DNA of 64,000 nt, taken from assembly GCF_002201515.1 (NCBI RefSeq), contig NZ_CP021421.1:2232001-2296000 (forward strand). Direction: 5' to 3'. Under the pieces are notes generated by a model that had not been told where the DNA came from, did no database searches, and saw only the letters and a program-made list of their open reading frames with translations. The translations under genes were made by a program, and so were the position numbers. The first letter of the stretch is position 1. The number at the start of each line of letters is the position of its first letter. Origin of the DNA: Muribaculum intestinale. Its GTDB lineage: Bacteria; Bacteroidota; Bacteroidia; Bacteroidales; Muribaculaceae. Shown here piece by piece: positions 45,127 through 55,018 of this stretch.

Positions 45127-46365
45127 ATGAAGTTTAAAGCTATATCATATCTCGCAGTAGGGGCCATGGCGGTCCTTACCGCTTGCTCCCACGAAGGTGA
45201 TAACTTCGGTGACCGTGTGCTGTTTACAGGCACCGAGACTTCTCCTGTGGTGAAATTCCTCTGCGACGGAATGTCGAGTACAGCTCTTACAGTTACCTCG
45301 ACAGCAAAGGCCACTACCGATGTGCACATCACCGTAAAGGCGGCTCCCGAGCTTCTCGATGCATACAACAAGAAGTATAACCGCTCGTTTGTGGCCCCCG
45401 AGCCCAACATGTATCAGCTTGAGAACACTGACCTTGTAATCAAGGCCGGCTCAAACATGTCGTCGCAGGTGAAGATTACTTCAAACAGTGAAGACCTTGC
45501 CGAGGGTGTGGGTTACATGCTGCCGATTACTATTACTTCTGTGTCAGGCGATGACCTTGGTGTTATCGAGGATTCCCGTACAGCTTACGTACAGTTTACC
45601 AAGGTTATCACAATAAAGGCCGGATTCCTCAACGGAAGTTCGTCTTATGAGATTCCCGGCTTCAAATGCACGGATGCATCTGATCCTCTGAGCAGTCCTG
45701 TTGCCGCTCTCAACCAGATGACAATCGAGATGAAGGTGCTCCCCCTCCGATTCGGTACCAATCCCAACCAGGCGAGCGGTATCTCTACACTTTGTGGCAA
45801 CGAGGAGAACTTCCTCTTCCGCTTCGGCGACGGCGGCGGTCAGCCTACCGATCAGCTTGAGCTCGTGAAGGGTGCTATCGGCACTGATCCGAGCCCCGAC
45901 AAAAAGGAGCACTATGCCGACCCCAATATCCACATGGGTACATTCGACACAGGTCACTGGATTCACTTCGCGGCTGTGTACGACGGCAGCATGCTTCGTG
46001 TATACCGCGATTGCGAGCAGATTGCAGCCATCGAGACCGCCGGCGGTCAGATTAACCTTTCTACCGCCTACAATGGTTCGTCGGGCTGGTTTGACACCTT
46101 CACAATCGGTTCTTCCTGCCACAGCCGTTTCTTCAATGGCTATGTCAGCGAATGTCGCGTATGGAATGTGCCCCGCACTATCGCCGAACTGGAAAACGGT
46201 CTCTGCTATGTCGACCCGACTTCCGAAGGCCTTATCGCCTGCTGGCGTTTTGACGGCGAGACCAATGCCGACGGTTCAATCCGCGACGTTACCGGACATG
46301 GTTATGATGCGACCATGCTTACAGGTAGCGCTACCTGGGTTGATGGCCAGAAGTGTCCTTATTGA
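45127..46365 (+). CDS. Surface lipoprotein: DUF1735-like domain plus LamG domain
   Basis: The 412-residue protein has lipobox AVLTAC (Cys 20). An N-terminal DUF1735-like domain (about 25-165, with AAPELLDAYNKKYNRSF) is followed by a concanavalin-like LamG/pentraxin domain (about 170-405) with GHWIHFAAVYDGSMLRVYRD, GYVSECRVWNVPRTIAEL and GLIACWRFDGETNADGSIRD. It probably binds glycan at the surface. I chose ATG at 45127, after an A-rich stretch, over ATG at 45106, which adds seven residues. It is the last gene of the operon, before a terminator. Confidence 0.85.
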   Translation: MKFKAISYLAVGAMAVLTACSHEGDNFGDRVLFTGTETSPVVKFLCDGMSSTALTVTSTAKATTDVHITVKAAPELLDAYNKKYNRSFVAPEPNMYQLENTDLVIKAGSNMSSQVKITSNSEDLAEGVGYMLPITITSVSGDDLGVIEDSRTAYVQFTKVITIKAGFLNGSSSYEIPGFKCTDASDPLSSPVAALNQMTIEMKVLPLRFGTNPNQASGISTLCGNEENFLFRFGDGGGQPTDQLELVKGAIGTDPSPDKKEHYADPNIHMGTFDTGHWIHFAAVYDGSMLRVYRDCEQIAAIETAGGQINLSTAYNGSSGWFDTFTIGSSCHSRFFNGYVSECRVWNVPRTIAELENGLCYVDPTSEGLIACWRFDGETNADGSIRDVTGHGYDATMLTGSATWVDGQKCPY

Positions 46366-46463
46366 TATTGATGCCGGCTTTTCGGCATAGAATATTAACA
46401 TAAAAGAGTTCTCTTTCTCTCTATTTTTTTGACATCTTCTCCTCTCTTTATATGATTTATTAG

Positions 46464-46512
46464 CGGGGCAAAAGGCTCTCCCGATTCCCCGGGAAGTCTT
46501 TGCCCCGTTTTT
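46464..46512 (+). terminator. Terminator of the SusCD/GH18 operon
   Basis: CGGGGCAAA (46464-46472) pairs with TTTGCCCCG (46499-46507), with a smaller inner stem, then TTTTT. Located 99 bases after the LamG gene. Confidence 0.88.
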
Positions 46513-46582
46513 GCTAAATGCGGATAGCGTTTCTCCGTTATAATCCTCGTAATTCTTTCCTCGACAATACATACGATAAATT

Positions 46583-47290
46583 ATGAAAATCCGTAATCTC
46601 GCCATATATCTCCTCTCTGCCCTTCCTCTCGGCCTGTCGTCCGCCACTTACCACCATGAATTTGGCACTATCGCCGAGGATGGAGGAGTCGTGTCCCATA
46701 CATTCACTCTTCCTGCCGGCACATCGCCGCTGTCGGTGATAAATGCTTTCCCGGGATGCCCGTGTATAAGTGTGGATTATCCCAAGCGTCCGCTCAAAGC
46801 CGGAGAGCCGATGAAAATCACTCTGAAATATAATCCGGAAAGGCAAAAAGGCCACTTCACCAAGTCGGTATATCTGCGATTGAACGGCGACCGGCGCGAC
46901 ACACTTTTGGTGACGGGCACGGTAAAGCGTTTTCGCCCGCGGGTAGATAAATCGAAATATGCCCATGAGTATGGTCTTGGACTATGTCTCGACCGGAAAG
47001 CGATTGATTTCGGCGCGATGCGTGCCGGTACAGAAAAGACTCTTACAATACCTATGGCCAACAGCTATCAGATAGGGATGGAACTTGACCTGCGCCCGGC
47101 CGGACGCGATTCGTCGATGCTGTCGATTCCGTATGGGCTGAAACTCGAACCTGAGACTGTGTCGCAGTTCAGGATTGATATAAAAGTGCCTGATAATGCC
47201 GGTACTATGGCACCAGAACTTTATGTGCGTCCGGTAATTCATGGAGTAGAGGTAGATTCGATTCCGGTAAAAGTGAGAATTATACGTTGA
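46583..47290 (+). CDS. DUF1573 domain protein, exported
   Basis: The 235-residue protein has a signal peptide (about 1-20). A DUF1573 domain (about 24-115) shows YHHEFGTIAEDGGVVSHTF, FPGCPCISVDYPKRPLKAGE and the YLRLNGD strand; a second Ig-like half (about 130-235) includes IDFGAMRAGTEKTLTIPM. DUF1573 proteins are abundant secreted proteins of Bacteroidetes with no assigned function; the fold resembles ASH/MSP-like Ig domains. It sits between the N-glycan operon terminator and the GH3 gene. Confidence 0.85.
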   Translation: MKIRNLAIYLLSALPLGLSSATYHHEFGTIAEDGGVVSHTFTLPAGTSPLSVINAFPGCPCISVDYPKRPLKAGEPMKITLKYNPERQKGHFTKSVYLRLNGDRRDTLLVTGTVKRFRPRVDKSKYAHEYGLGLCLDRKAIDFGAMRAGTEKTLTIPMANSYQIGMELDLRPAGRDSSMLSIPYGLKLEPETVSQFRIDIKVPDNAGTMAPELYVRPVIHGVEVDSIPVKVRIIR

Positions 47291-47396
47291 TTCTTTCTCA
47301 TTTGTAATGTAATCTGACCGGAAGTTTGTAATTTTGTAAAAAGATTATTTTCTTGTACCATTTATACTTTGAATAAGGAATAAAAACCTTGTCAAC

Positions 47397-49736
47397 ATGA
47401 AAAAAATATATACAGCTCTGCTTTTTTCTTTAGGGATAACCGTTGCATCGTATGCCCGCACTGAAAAAGGCGCATATCTTGATGCAAACCTTCCTACCGA
47501 GCAGCGTGTGGCCGATCTGCTGTCAAGAATGACAGTCGAGGAAAAAGTAGGCCAGCTTTTGTGTCCGCTGGGTTGGGAGATGTATGAGATTACCGGCCCG
47601 AAATCGGTGGAGGTGTCTCAGAAGTTCAAAGATCTTATTCAGCAGACAGAAGCCGGAATGCTCTGGGCCACTTATCGCGCCGACCCCTGGACCCGCAAGA
47701 CTCTCGACAACGGCCTCACCCCCGAACAGGCAGCCCGTGCCGGAAATGCAATCCAGAAATATGTAATCGAAAATACACGATTCGGTATTCCTGTCTTCCT
47801 TGCCGAAGAGGCTCCGCACGGTCATATGGCCATCGGTACTACCGTATTTCCTACCGGTCTGGGCATGGCTGCTACATGGAATCCGGAACTGATGCATACG
47901 GTAGGCGAGATAATAGGGCGCGAGGTGCGCAGTCAGGGCGGCCACATCAGCTATGGGCCGGTGCTCGACCTGTCGCGAGACCCGCGCTGGAGCCGTGTCG
48001 AGGAGACATTCGGTGAAGACCCGCTGTTGGCCGGACGTATGGGCGGTGCTATGGTAGGCGGCCTTGGCGGAGGCGATTTATCGAAGCCTAATTCCACTAT
48101 TGCCACGCTTAAGCACTTTCTTGCATATGCTGTGCCCGAAGGGGGACAGAACGGCAATTATTCTGTGGTAGGCAAGCGCGACCTGCTTCAAAACTTCCTG
48201 CCTCCATTCCGCGAGGCTGTCGATTCGGGCGCGCTCTCGATTATGAGTTCCTACAACTCGATTGACGGTATACCCTGTACTTCCAACAAGGAGATTCTCT
48301 TCGACGTCACTACCGACTGGGGCTTTAAAGGCTTCGTCGTGTCTGATTTATATTCCATCGAAGGCATTCATGAGACTCATCATGTGGCTCCCACCATAGA
48401 GGATGCCGCCGCAATGGCTCTTAACGCCGGTCTTGATGTAGACCTTGGCGGAGACGCATACCGCAATCTCGTATCCGCTGCACGCTCAGGCAAGCTCGAT
48501 TCGGGTGCGCTCGACCGTGCGGTAGGACGTGTACTCACGCTTAAATTTGAGATGGGTCTGTTTGAGAATCCGTACGTGAAGCCTGAATCTGCCCGTAGTG
48601 TAGGCGGTTTTCGTTCAGGCGAGGTGGCACGTGAGGTGGCCCGACAGTCAATCACTCTCTTGAAAAATGAAGGCAATCTGCTTCCTCTTGAGGTCAGACC
48701 GTCGATGAAGATAGCTCTCGTGGGCCCAAATGCCGATAATGCTTATAATATGCTCGGTGACTACACCGCTCCACAGCCCGAAGGCCGTGTTGTGACTGTG
48801 CTAGACGGACTGCGCCGTCAGCAGCCGGGTATAGAAGTGAAATATGTAAAAGGATGTGCCGTACGTGACACCTCTACTGCCGACATCGCTGCTGCGGTCA
48901 GAGCAGCCCTCGAGGCGGATGTGGTAATCGCGGTGGTAGGCGGTAGCTCGGCCCGTGATTTCAAGACATCGTACAAGGAGACTGGAGCGGCTGTTGTCGA
49001 TGCCACAACCGTGAGCGATATGGAGTGTGGCGAGGGATATGACCGTGAGACACTTGATTTGCTCGGCCTACAGCCTCAGCTTCTTAAAGCTCTGAAGGAG
49101 ACCGGCACCCCGCTTGTAGTTGTATATATTGAAGGCCGTCCTCTCGAAAAAGAGTGGGCTGCTGAAAATGCCGATGCTCTTCTTACAGCCTATTATCCCG
49201 GGCAGGAGGGTGGCAATGCCATTGCCGAGGTTATTTTCGGCAAGTACAATCCTGCCGGACGTCTACCGGTCACAGTACCACGCTCGGTAGGTCAGATTCC
49301 GATTTACTACAATCGGCGCGCTCCTCAGTTGCATCCCTATGTAGAGGGTGAGGCCTCTCCACGTTATCCGTTTGGCTACGGTTTGAGCTATACTACATTT
49401 GACTACTCGGGGTTGAATCTGCTACCGGGTGATGACGGCACACTTACTGTCGAAGCTACCGTGACCAATTCCGGTGACCGCGACGGCGAGGAGGTGGTGC
49501 AGCTCTATCTGCATCCGGAATATGCGGCTACCGTACAGCCCCTCATGCGTCTTGCCGATTTCCGTCGTGTGTCAATACCCAAGGGCGAGTCGCGCAAGGT
49601 ATGTTTCAAACTTCCGGTATCTGCATTCGAGATTATCGGTCCTGACTACAAGCCCATGCTTCAGAAAGGCAGCTGGGATATAATGGTCGGAGCCTCTTCG
49701 GCAGATATTCGGTTGAAAGGCTCTCATGTGATGTAG
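47397..49736 (+). CDS. GH3 beta-glucosidase-like enzyme, secreted
   Basis: The 779-residue enzyme has a signal peptide (cleavage near SYA, residue 21), a GH3 N-terminal barrel with LAEEAPHGHMAIGTTVFPTGLG-like sequence and SYGPVLDLSRDPRWSRVEE, nucleophile Asp in GFKGFVVSDLYSIEG, a GH3 C-terminal domain (about 420-640) and an FN3-like tail (about 670-779). These are usual in BglX-like beta-glucosidases and beta-xylosidases of Bacteroidetes. A -7 box TAATTTTG (47329-47336) lies 60 bases upstream. Substrate is open; a link with the N-glycan locus is only positional. Confidence 0.92.
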   Translation: MKKIYTALLFSLGITVASYARTEKGAYLDANLPTEQRVADLLSRMTVEEKVGQLLCPLGWEMYEITGPKSVEVSQKFKDLIQQTEAGMLWATYRADPWTRKTLDNGLTPEQAARAGNAIQKYVIENTRFGIPVFLAEEAPHGHMAIGTTVFPTGLGMAATWNPELMHTVGEIIGREVRSQGGHISYGPVLDLSRDPRWSRVEETFGEDPLLAGRMGGAMVGGLGGGDLSKPNSTIATLKHFLAYAVPEGGQNGNYSVVGKRDLLQNFLPPFREAVDSGALSIMSSYNSIDGIPCTSNKEILFDVTTDWGFKGFVVSDLYSIEGIHETHHVAPTIEDAAAMALNAGLDVDLGGDAYRNLVSAARSGKLDSGALDRAVGRVLTLKFEMGLFENPYVKPESARSVGGFRSGEVAREVARQSITLLKNEGNLLPLEVRPSMKIALVGPNADNAYNMLGDYTAPQPEGRVVTVLDGLRRQQPGIEVKYVKGCAVRDTSTADIAAAVRAALEADVVIAVVGGSSARDFKTSYKETGAAVVDATTVSDMECGEGYDRETLDLLGLQPQLLKALKETGTPLVVVYIEGRPLEKEWAAENADALLTAYYPGQEGGNAIAEVIFGKYNPAGRLPVTVPRSVGQIPIYYNRRAPQLHPYVEGEASPRYPFGYGLSYTTFDYSGLNLLPGDDGTLTVEATVTNSGDRDGEEVVQLYLHPEYAATVQPLMRLADFRRVSIPKGESRKVCFKLPVSAFEIIGPDYKPMLQKGSWDIMVGASSADIRLKGSHVM

Positions 49737-49851
49737 CCGCCATACCTAATACACTTCTGAAAAGAACATAATAACGTGTTATACATGCAATAGTTATATT
49801 AATTTAATCTGTTTTATTTTCAATAGTTAGTCTGAATGTCACAGATCAGGA

Positions 49852-49889
49852 GGCGCATCATCGTGATTGATGGTGCGTCTTCGCTTTTT
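49852..49889 (+). terminator. Terminator after GH3
   Basis: GGCGCATCATC pairs with GATGGTGCGTC using two wobbles, followed by TTCGCTTTTTA. Located about 115 bases after the GH3 stop. Confidence 0.7.
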
Positions 49890-49952
49890 ATGGCATAGTT
49901 GTATGTGGGTGATTGCGATAACAAGCTCTTATTCTGTATGTCGGTAAAAAAC

Positions 49953-49984
49953 GAAAGGCCCCCGCCACACGTCGCGAGCCTTTC
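49953..49984 (-). terminator. Terminator facing the bioA unit
   Basis: GAAAGGC (49953-49959) and GCCTTTC (49978-49984) form the stem; on the minus strand it is followed by GTTTTTTACC. The bases 49985-50247 between it and bioA hold no recognisable gene. Confidence 0.65.
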
Positions 49985-50247
49985 TTATGCCAAAAAAGTA
50001 GATAGATAATTGGCATGTGCGAATTATTTTAGGCTAATTATAGATTTTGTTCTATGCTGGTAAATCAGTCTGATGTCTTAGGCTGACAGTAGTAATAGAT
50101 GATATTAGTCAAATAAAATCTTTACGGTGCAAATTTAGAAATAAGATTGATAATATGCAAACATTTTTGCGATTTATTATTCTCTTGTATTTCGGCATTA
50201 TTCGACATAATGTCATCATTGATTGTAGATTCATCATAATAATCCGA

Positions 50248-51543
50248 TTATCTGCCTTTGCCAAGAATTTTCAGGAAGCGACGACAGAGGGTGGTAAGTT
50301 CTTCGTCGGTAATCGTATATGGCGGCATTACATATGCGTTGCGTCCGAATGGACGAATCCAAATGCCTTCTTTTACACATGATTCCTGAAATGTCCCGAC
50401 ATCGACAGGCTCTTTCATCTCCACTACTCCGATTGTGCCGAGCACACGCACTTCGGCGACATCAGAGAGCTCAGAAGCCGGCGCAAGTTCCCGCTCAAGT
50501 ATCTTTTGTATATGGGCGATGTGCGACTTCATATCTTGCTCTTTGAGCATTTTTAGAGACTCTACAGCTATGGCGCAGGCAAGTGGATTGGCCATAAATG
50601 TTGGGCCGTGCATCATCACACCCGCTTCTCCGCGCGAGATAGTATCGGCTACCTCGGCAGTTGTAAGTACGGCGCTCATTGTCAGATATCCTGCTGTAAG
50701 TCCTTTTCCGATACACATTATATCGGGTTGTACGCCGGCCCATTCCAATGCGAAAAATTTGCCTGTTCTCCAGAATCCTGTCGCTATTTCGTCGAATATC
50801 AGGTATATGTCATATTTGTCACACAGGCGCCGTGCCTCCACAAGAAATTGCGGATGATAGAAATACATGCCACCTGCGCCCTGCACTACCGGTTCGAGTA
50901 TCATGGCGGCGATATCGTCGGCATGTTTTTCAAGCAGTTCCTCCAGAGGTTTTATATCGGCTTGGTTCCACTCGGTGCCGAATCGTGATGAGGGGTGGGG
51001 GATGAAATAGCGTATCGGGAGCGACGTACCGAACGCGCCATGCATGCCGGTGACCGGGTCGCACACACTCATGGCATTCCAGGTGTCGCCGTGATAGCCT
51101 GACAGGATAGTCACGAAGTTGGTTTTTGTGTGGTTTCCGGAGCGTGATACGGCACCCTGTATAGCCATTTTCATGGCTACCTCCACCGCTACGGAGCCGG
51201 AGTCGGCATAAAAGATGTTATGCATCGACGGAGGCGCTACTTCAAGGAGCATCTTTCCGAGCTCGATTGCCGGCTCATGAGTAAGTCCTCCGAACATTAC
51301 ATGCGACATACTGTCAAGCTGTCTTTTGGCGGCTTCGTTGATGCGCGGGTTGTTGTATCCGTGGATTACACACCACCAGGATGACATGCCGTCGATAAGC
51401 TCTGTACCGTCGGCCAGACATATTCTGGCGCCATGTGCGGATTTTACTTTATATGTAGGGAGAGGATTTATTGTTGATGTATAGGGATGCCACAGGTGTT
51501 CGCGGTCCCATGCGTCATGTAATAATGATTGGTTGTCGAGCAT
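50248..51543 (-). CDS. bioA: Adenosylmethionine-8-amino-7-oxononanoate aminotransferase BioA
   Basis: This PLP enzyme of biotin synthesis makes 7,8-diaminopelargonate. The 431-residue protein has the BioA N-terminal HLWHPYTS motif, [59 protein letters not shown] and the PLP lysine in [15 protein letters not shown]. An open frame extends 72 codons upstream into the ligase gene, but [22 protein letters not shown] at 51543 is the natural start. It follows the AMP-ligase gene by 19 bases. No other bio gene is in the window. Confidence 0.95.
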   Translation of the reverse strand: MLDNQSLLHDAWDREHLWHPYTSTINPLPTYKVKSAHGARICLADGTELIDGMSSWWCVIHGYNNPRINEAAKRQLDSMSHVMFGGLTHEPAIELGKMLLEVAPPSMHNIFYADSGSVAVEVAMKMAIQGAVSRSGNHTKTNFVTILSGYHGDTWNAMSVCDPVTGMHGAFGTSLPIRYFIPHPSSRFGTEWNQADIKPLEELLEKHADDIAAMILEPVVQGAGGMYFYHPQFLVEARRLCDKYDIYLIFDEIATGFWRTGKFFALEWAGVQPDIMCIGKGLTAGYLTMSAVLTTAEVADTISRGEAGVMMHGPTFMANPLACAIAVESLKMLKEQDMKSHIAHIQKILERELAPASELSDVAEVRVLGTIGVVEMKEPVDVGTFQESCVKEGIWIRPFGRNAYVMPPYTITDEELTTLCRRFLKILGKGR

Positions 51544-51562
51544 TTTTGATTGGCTGTTTATT

Positions 51563-53230
51563 TCATGCGTTATACAGATAGCGTTTGATTGAACGTTTGG
51601 GAGTCTTTTCAAACTCGTTGGCAATGAGTTGTATTTTTGACACGCGTTCGTATGGCGCGACGAGTTTATTGAGGTCGGCCAACACATTTTCCATCTCAGC
51701 CGGGAGCTGGCTGTTGGAGATACCGAATTTATCCATTGCCTCGTAGTCGGGGTATACAAGTGCTACAAGCTGGTTGTTGCGTTCGATTACGAGGCTCTCG
51801 GCCACAAGCGGCATATTATTGAGCTTAGCCTCAATTTCCTCAGGATATATGTTCTGGCCGTTGGCTGAGAGAATCATCGTTTTGTAGCGTCCGCGTATGA
51901 AGATGGTCGCATCGGATGAGCGTGTGCCCATGTCGCCGGTATGGAGCCATCCGTCTTTATCAAGCACGGCTTCTGTCGCTTCCTGATTCTTGTAGTATCC
52001 GTTCATTACATTGACACCTCTTACACATATCTCTCCGGGGACGTTTTCCGGGTCAGGGCTGTCAATGCGGCTCTCCATGAATCCGGCGAGTGTACGTCCC
52101 GACGAGCTTACAATAAATTGTCGCCATGGGGTGTAGCTGATAAGCGGGCCACATTCGGTCATGCCATAGCCCACTGTGAACGGGAATTTAATACGGTGTA
52201 GAAACTCTTCGACTTCGCGGTTGAGAGGGGCTCCACCTACGATTACTTCTTCAAATTCGCCTCCGAAAGCCTCGACAAGTTTGCGGCGTATCATTACATA
52301 CAGCGCTTTGTCAAGCCCCGGAATTGCAAGCACCCATCGCATGCGCTTGCTGGTAATCATGGGCAGAATCTGCTTACGGTAGATTTTTTCGAGAATCAGC
52401 GGCACGCATATCACAAGGTTGGGCTTTACCTCTGACAGCGCACGCATCAGCACATTCGGAGCCGGCAGCTTGCCGAATACTGTTATGTGCGTTCCGGTAG
52501 CAAGAGGTACAAGCATGTCGAACGCACATCCGTAGGCATGCGCCAAAGGCAGGAATGCCAGACAGCGTGAGCCCTGGAAGTGAAGCCTCGACTGCACTCC
52601 GAAAGTCACATTTCCCCATAGATTACGATACGACAGCATTACCCCTTTGGAAAATCCTGTCGTGCCTGAGGTATAGTTCAATACCGCTATGTCGTCGGCC
52701 GATGTCTCGGCATATTTTATATCAGCGGGGCCGAATCCGTTCTTATAGCGGCGTCGGAACTTACGGTTTATGTTTTTGAGTTCATGGGCTATTTTCCCTT
52801 CATTAAGCGGATGCTCGGCGAGAAGTTTTCCGTTTGTAAGGGATATTACACCTCTTACGTTAGGCATCTGCTCAAACTCGAGATTCTCCCAGATATGGTC
52901 GTCGACAAACAGCAGTACCGACTCGGAGTGGTTGAGGATGTGGGTGGCATCCGTAGGATTGAAATCCTGTAGTATCGGGACGATAGTCGCGCCATAGGTG
53001 ATAGTTGCGATGAAGACTACAATCCACCCGGGCGAGTTGCGCCCGATAAGTGCGATTTTATCCCCCTTTTTTATTCCTGACAACTCGAAGGCAAGATGTG
53101 TGCGAGCTATGTCGAGTGCCAGATCGGCATAATTCAGAGTATGTTTCTTTCCATACTCTGTAAGAGCCGGCAGGCCCCAGTTATCGCGGAAACTTTGTTC
53201 ATATATGGGATTGAGCAGCTGGGTATCCAT
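51563..53230 (-). CDS. AMP-binding acyl-CoA/acid ligase
   Basis: The 555-residue adenylate-forming enzyme has the P-loop-like motif [34 protein letters not shown] and [24 protein letters not shown], and the C-terminal lysine in [23 protein letters not shown]. This is the form of long-chain fatty acyl-CoA ligases. It is cotranscribed with bioA (19-base gap). A role in supplying an acyl precursor for biotin is possible but unproven; general fatty-acid activation is equally likely. A -7 box TATTTTTG lies at 53279-53286 on the minus strand. Confidence 0.9.
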   Translation of the reverse strand: MDTQLLNPIYEQSFRDNWGLPALTEYGKKHTLNYADLALDIARTHLAFELSGIKKGDKIALIGRNSPGWIVVFIATITYGATIVPILQDFNPTDATHILNHSESVLLFVDDHIWENLEFEQMPNVRGVISLTNGKLLAEHPLNEGKIAHELKNINRKFRRRYKNGFGPADIKYAETSADDIAVLNYTSGTTGFSKGVMLSYRNLWGNVTFGVQSRLHFQGSRCLAFLPLAHAYGCAFDMLVPLATGTHITVFGKLPAPNVLMRALSEVKPNLVICVPLILEKIYRKQILPMITSKRMRWVLAIPGLDKALYVMIRRKLVEAFGGEFEEVIVGGAPLNREVEEFLHRIKFPFTVGYGMTECGPLISYTPWRQFIVSSSGRTLAGFMESRIDSPDPENVPGEICVRGVNVMNGYYKNQEATEAVLDKDGWLHTGDMGTRSSDATIFIRGRYKTMILSANGQNIYPEEIEAKLNNMPLVAESLVIERNNQLVALVYPDYEAMDKFGISNSQLPAEMENVLADLNKLVAPYERVSKIQLIANEFEKTPKRSIKRYLYNA

Positions 53231-53473
53231 ATTATTGTAAAGGTTGTTTCAGCTATTCGGCTGATTGTTTATATCTTGCAAAAATAACATAATTATCAGA
53301 AATATATACACTCCGTATTGATAAAAGGTTTAGAAACCTTTTCTGCAATAATACCTTCGTTGTTGTTATATATAAAATACGTGAGGCAGACCGGTGAATG
53401 CGGTATCGGAAATAGTGATGGATGATATCGTAAAAAAACTTGACCGATGCTTTACAACCCCGCTCTTCAAGGG

Positions 53474-53481
53474 TAATTTTG
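53474..53481 (+). promoter_or_regulatory. -7 box upstream of the ThrE-type exporter genes
   Basis: TAATTTTG matches the consensus; TTTA at 53451-53454 with 19-base spacing is a weak -33 element. The leader to 53508 is about 22 bases. Confidence 0.45.
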
Positions 53482-53507
53482 CCCAGAAATAAAAAAACAT
53501 TTCAATT

Positions 53508-53705
53508 ATGAACGAGCAAATGATTATATGGTGTGCAATAGTGGGAGTGCTGATGTGCACATTTGTGTTGAGAGGATTCTTATATCATCGCAGACATACT
53601 CAGAAATCGGCAATGCGTCACCATCGCATTCATCTGATTGAAATTGGTAAGGAGAATGAGATATTCTATCTGCCTGGAGACCGATATGATGAAGAAGATT
53701 ACTGA
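53508..53705 (+). CDS. Small single-pass membrane protein preceding ThrE-type genes
   Basis: The 65-residue protein has one hydrophobic helix (MIIWCAIVGVLMCTFVLRGFLY) and a charged cytoplasmic tail ending KENEIFYLPGDRYDEEDY. I do not recognise it. Its last 20 bases overlap the start of the exporter gene at 53686, indicating translational coupling. It lies just after a promoter box with an ATG in A/T-rich context, so it is likely real. Confidence 0.6.
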   Translation: MNEQMIIWCAIVGVLMCTFVLRGFLYHRRHTQKSAMRHHRIHLIEIGKENEIFYLPGDRYDEEDY

Positions 53706-54441
53706 TGAGACCGGTACATTTCTGGCCGAGTATGCTTCATTATTGTGGGGCAGCGGGGCAACATGCACACGAATCGAGAAAAACATAGGCCGAATGGCCC
53801 ATGCTCTTAATCTTGATGCCGATATCGAGATTATGCCTGGACATGTGCAGGTGGTGTTACCCGACGGATCGGTAATCGTAAGGAAAACACGCAAGTGCGG
53901 TATCAGTTTCGATATAAACGCCAAGCTGAGCCGTTTGAGCTGGGAGCTTGCCGATGGGAAAATCGGGTTCATAGAGGCTCAACGAATGTTCAGACATATT
54001 GCGAGAACACGTCCGACCAATGCCCGCGAGGTGCTTGTCCTCACATCATTGGCCAACGCATCTTTCTGTCGGCTGTTCGGGGGCGATATTGTAGCGATGC
54101 TGATAGTGTTTGTCGCTACTTTGGCCGGCTATAGACTTAAACAGGTGATGCTTTACGACGGGCGCGATGTCAGGCTTACATTCCTCTGTTCGGCATTTTT
54201 TTCTGCGACTATAAGTGCGGGCGGGCATGTGTTCGGCTGGGGTACGACTCCTGAGATTGCGCTTGGCACAAGCGTCCTGTATCTGATTCCGGGTGTCCCT
54301 TACATAAATGCCATAAGCGATATTATCGGGCGACATTATCTGTGTGCGCTGAGCCGCTTTATGGATGCATGTGTCCTTACCTGCTGTCTGTCGGCCGGAC
54401 TCTGTATCGGAATGTTTATACTTGGGCTTAACTGGTTTTGA
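53686..54441 (+). CDS. ThrE-type threonine/serine exporter, large part
   Basis: The 251-residue protein matches the N-terminal cytoplasmic and first membrane half of ThrE (DUF1212): GTFLAEYASLLWGSGATCTRIEKNI at the start, then five helices from about residue 120. A split ThrE consists of this protein plus a small second membrane protein, encoded next. It exports threonine, serine or related small molecules; this substrate is by family. The first ATG that keeps the conserved domain is at 53686; frame upstream to 53638 would extend further into the small ORF. Confidence 0.87.
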   Translation: MMKKITDETGTFLAEYASLLWGSGATCTRIEKNIGRMAHALNLDADIEIMPGHVQVVLPDGSVIVRKTRKCGISFDINAKLSRLSWELADGKIGFIEAQRMFRHIARTRPTNAREVLVLTSLANASFCRLFGGDIVAMLIVFVATLAGYRLKQVMLYDGRDVRLTFLCSAFFSATISAGGHVFGWGTTPEIALGTSVLYLIPGVPYINAISDIIGRHYLCALSRFMDACVLTCCLSAGLCIGMFILGLNWF

Positions 54442-54443
54442 AT

Positions 54444-54938
54444 ATGCTGGATAATTTACTCGTAAATATTTTTGAGGATGGATTGTTTGCGGCGATAGCG
54501 GCAATCGGTTTTTCAAGTATCAGCAACACTCCGCGTCGTGCCTATCTGTGGTGTGGCGGAATTGCGGCGGCAGGCCATGCCGTAAGATACGTGCTTACTT
54601 CCTCCGGAATATGCCATATGCATATAATCGCGGGAAGCACTATTGCGGCGCTTGTAATAGGATTTCTTAGTGTTATCTGCGCAAAAAAAATAAAATGTCC
54701 TGCTGAGGTTTGCTTCTTTCCGGCATTGCTTCCGATGATTCCGGGCATGTATGCCTACCGTACTATTGAGGCTCTGGCGGCGTGTCTGATGCATACCAGA
54801 GAGGAGGTGTTCAACCATTATCTGTATCTTTTGTCATTCAACGGATTCACATGTGTGTTTATAATAACCGGAATGGTAATCGGAGCCAACATTCCTGTAT
54901 TCCTGTTGAAAAAGATATCGTTTCAGGCTACCCGATGA
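54444..54938 (+). CDS. ThrE-type exporter, small membrane subunit
   Basis: The 164-residue protein has about five helices and corresponds to the C-terminal membrane half of ThrE (DUF3815): AAIAAIGFSSISNTPRRAYLWCGGIAAAGHAVRYVL and PALLPMIPGMYAYRTIEAL are typical. It starts two bases after the stop of the larger subunit gene, and the two proteins together make the full transporter. A TTG six bases upstream is a less likely start. Confidence 0.87.
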   Translation: MLDNLLVNIFEDGLFAAIAAIGFSSISNTPRRAYLWCGGIAAAGHAVRYVLTSSGICHMHIIAGSTIAALVIGFLSVICAKKIKCPAEVCFFPALLPMIPGMYAYRTIEALAACLMHTREEVFNHYLYLLSFNGFTCVFIITGMVIGANIPVFLLKKISFQATR

Positions 54939-55004
54939 TATAAGTCTGCTATATACAAATTCTTTTTTAGACAATCTCTTAGTCCGGTTTATTAGTATAT
55001 ATTG

Positions 55005-55012
55005 TACCTTTG
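55005..55012 (+). promoter_or_regulatory. -7 box directly before the LysR gene
   Basis: TACCTTTG ends six bases before the ATG at 55019. A -33 match is weak (TTAG at 54979-54982). If used, the message has almost no leader. Confidence 0.5.
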
Positions 55013-55018
55013 CGGATT

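Noticed and set aside
51544..51759. N-terminal extension of BioA by 72 residues
   Set aside because: It overlaps the acyl ligase gene in another frame; the BioA motif HLWHPYT begins soon after the ATG at 51543.
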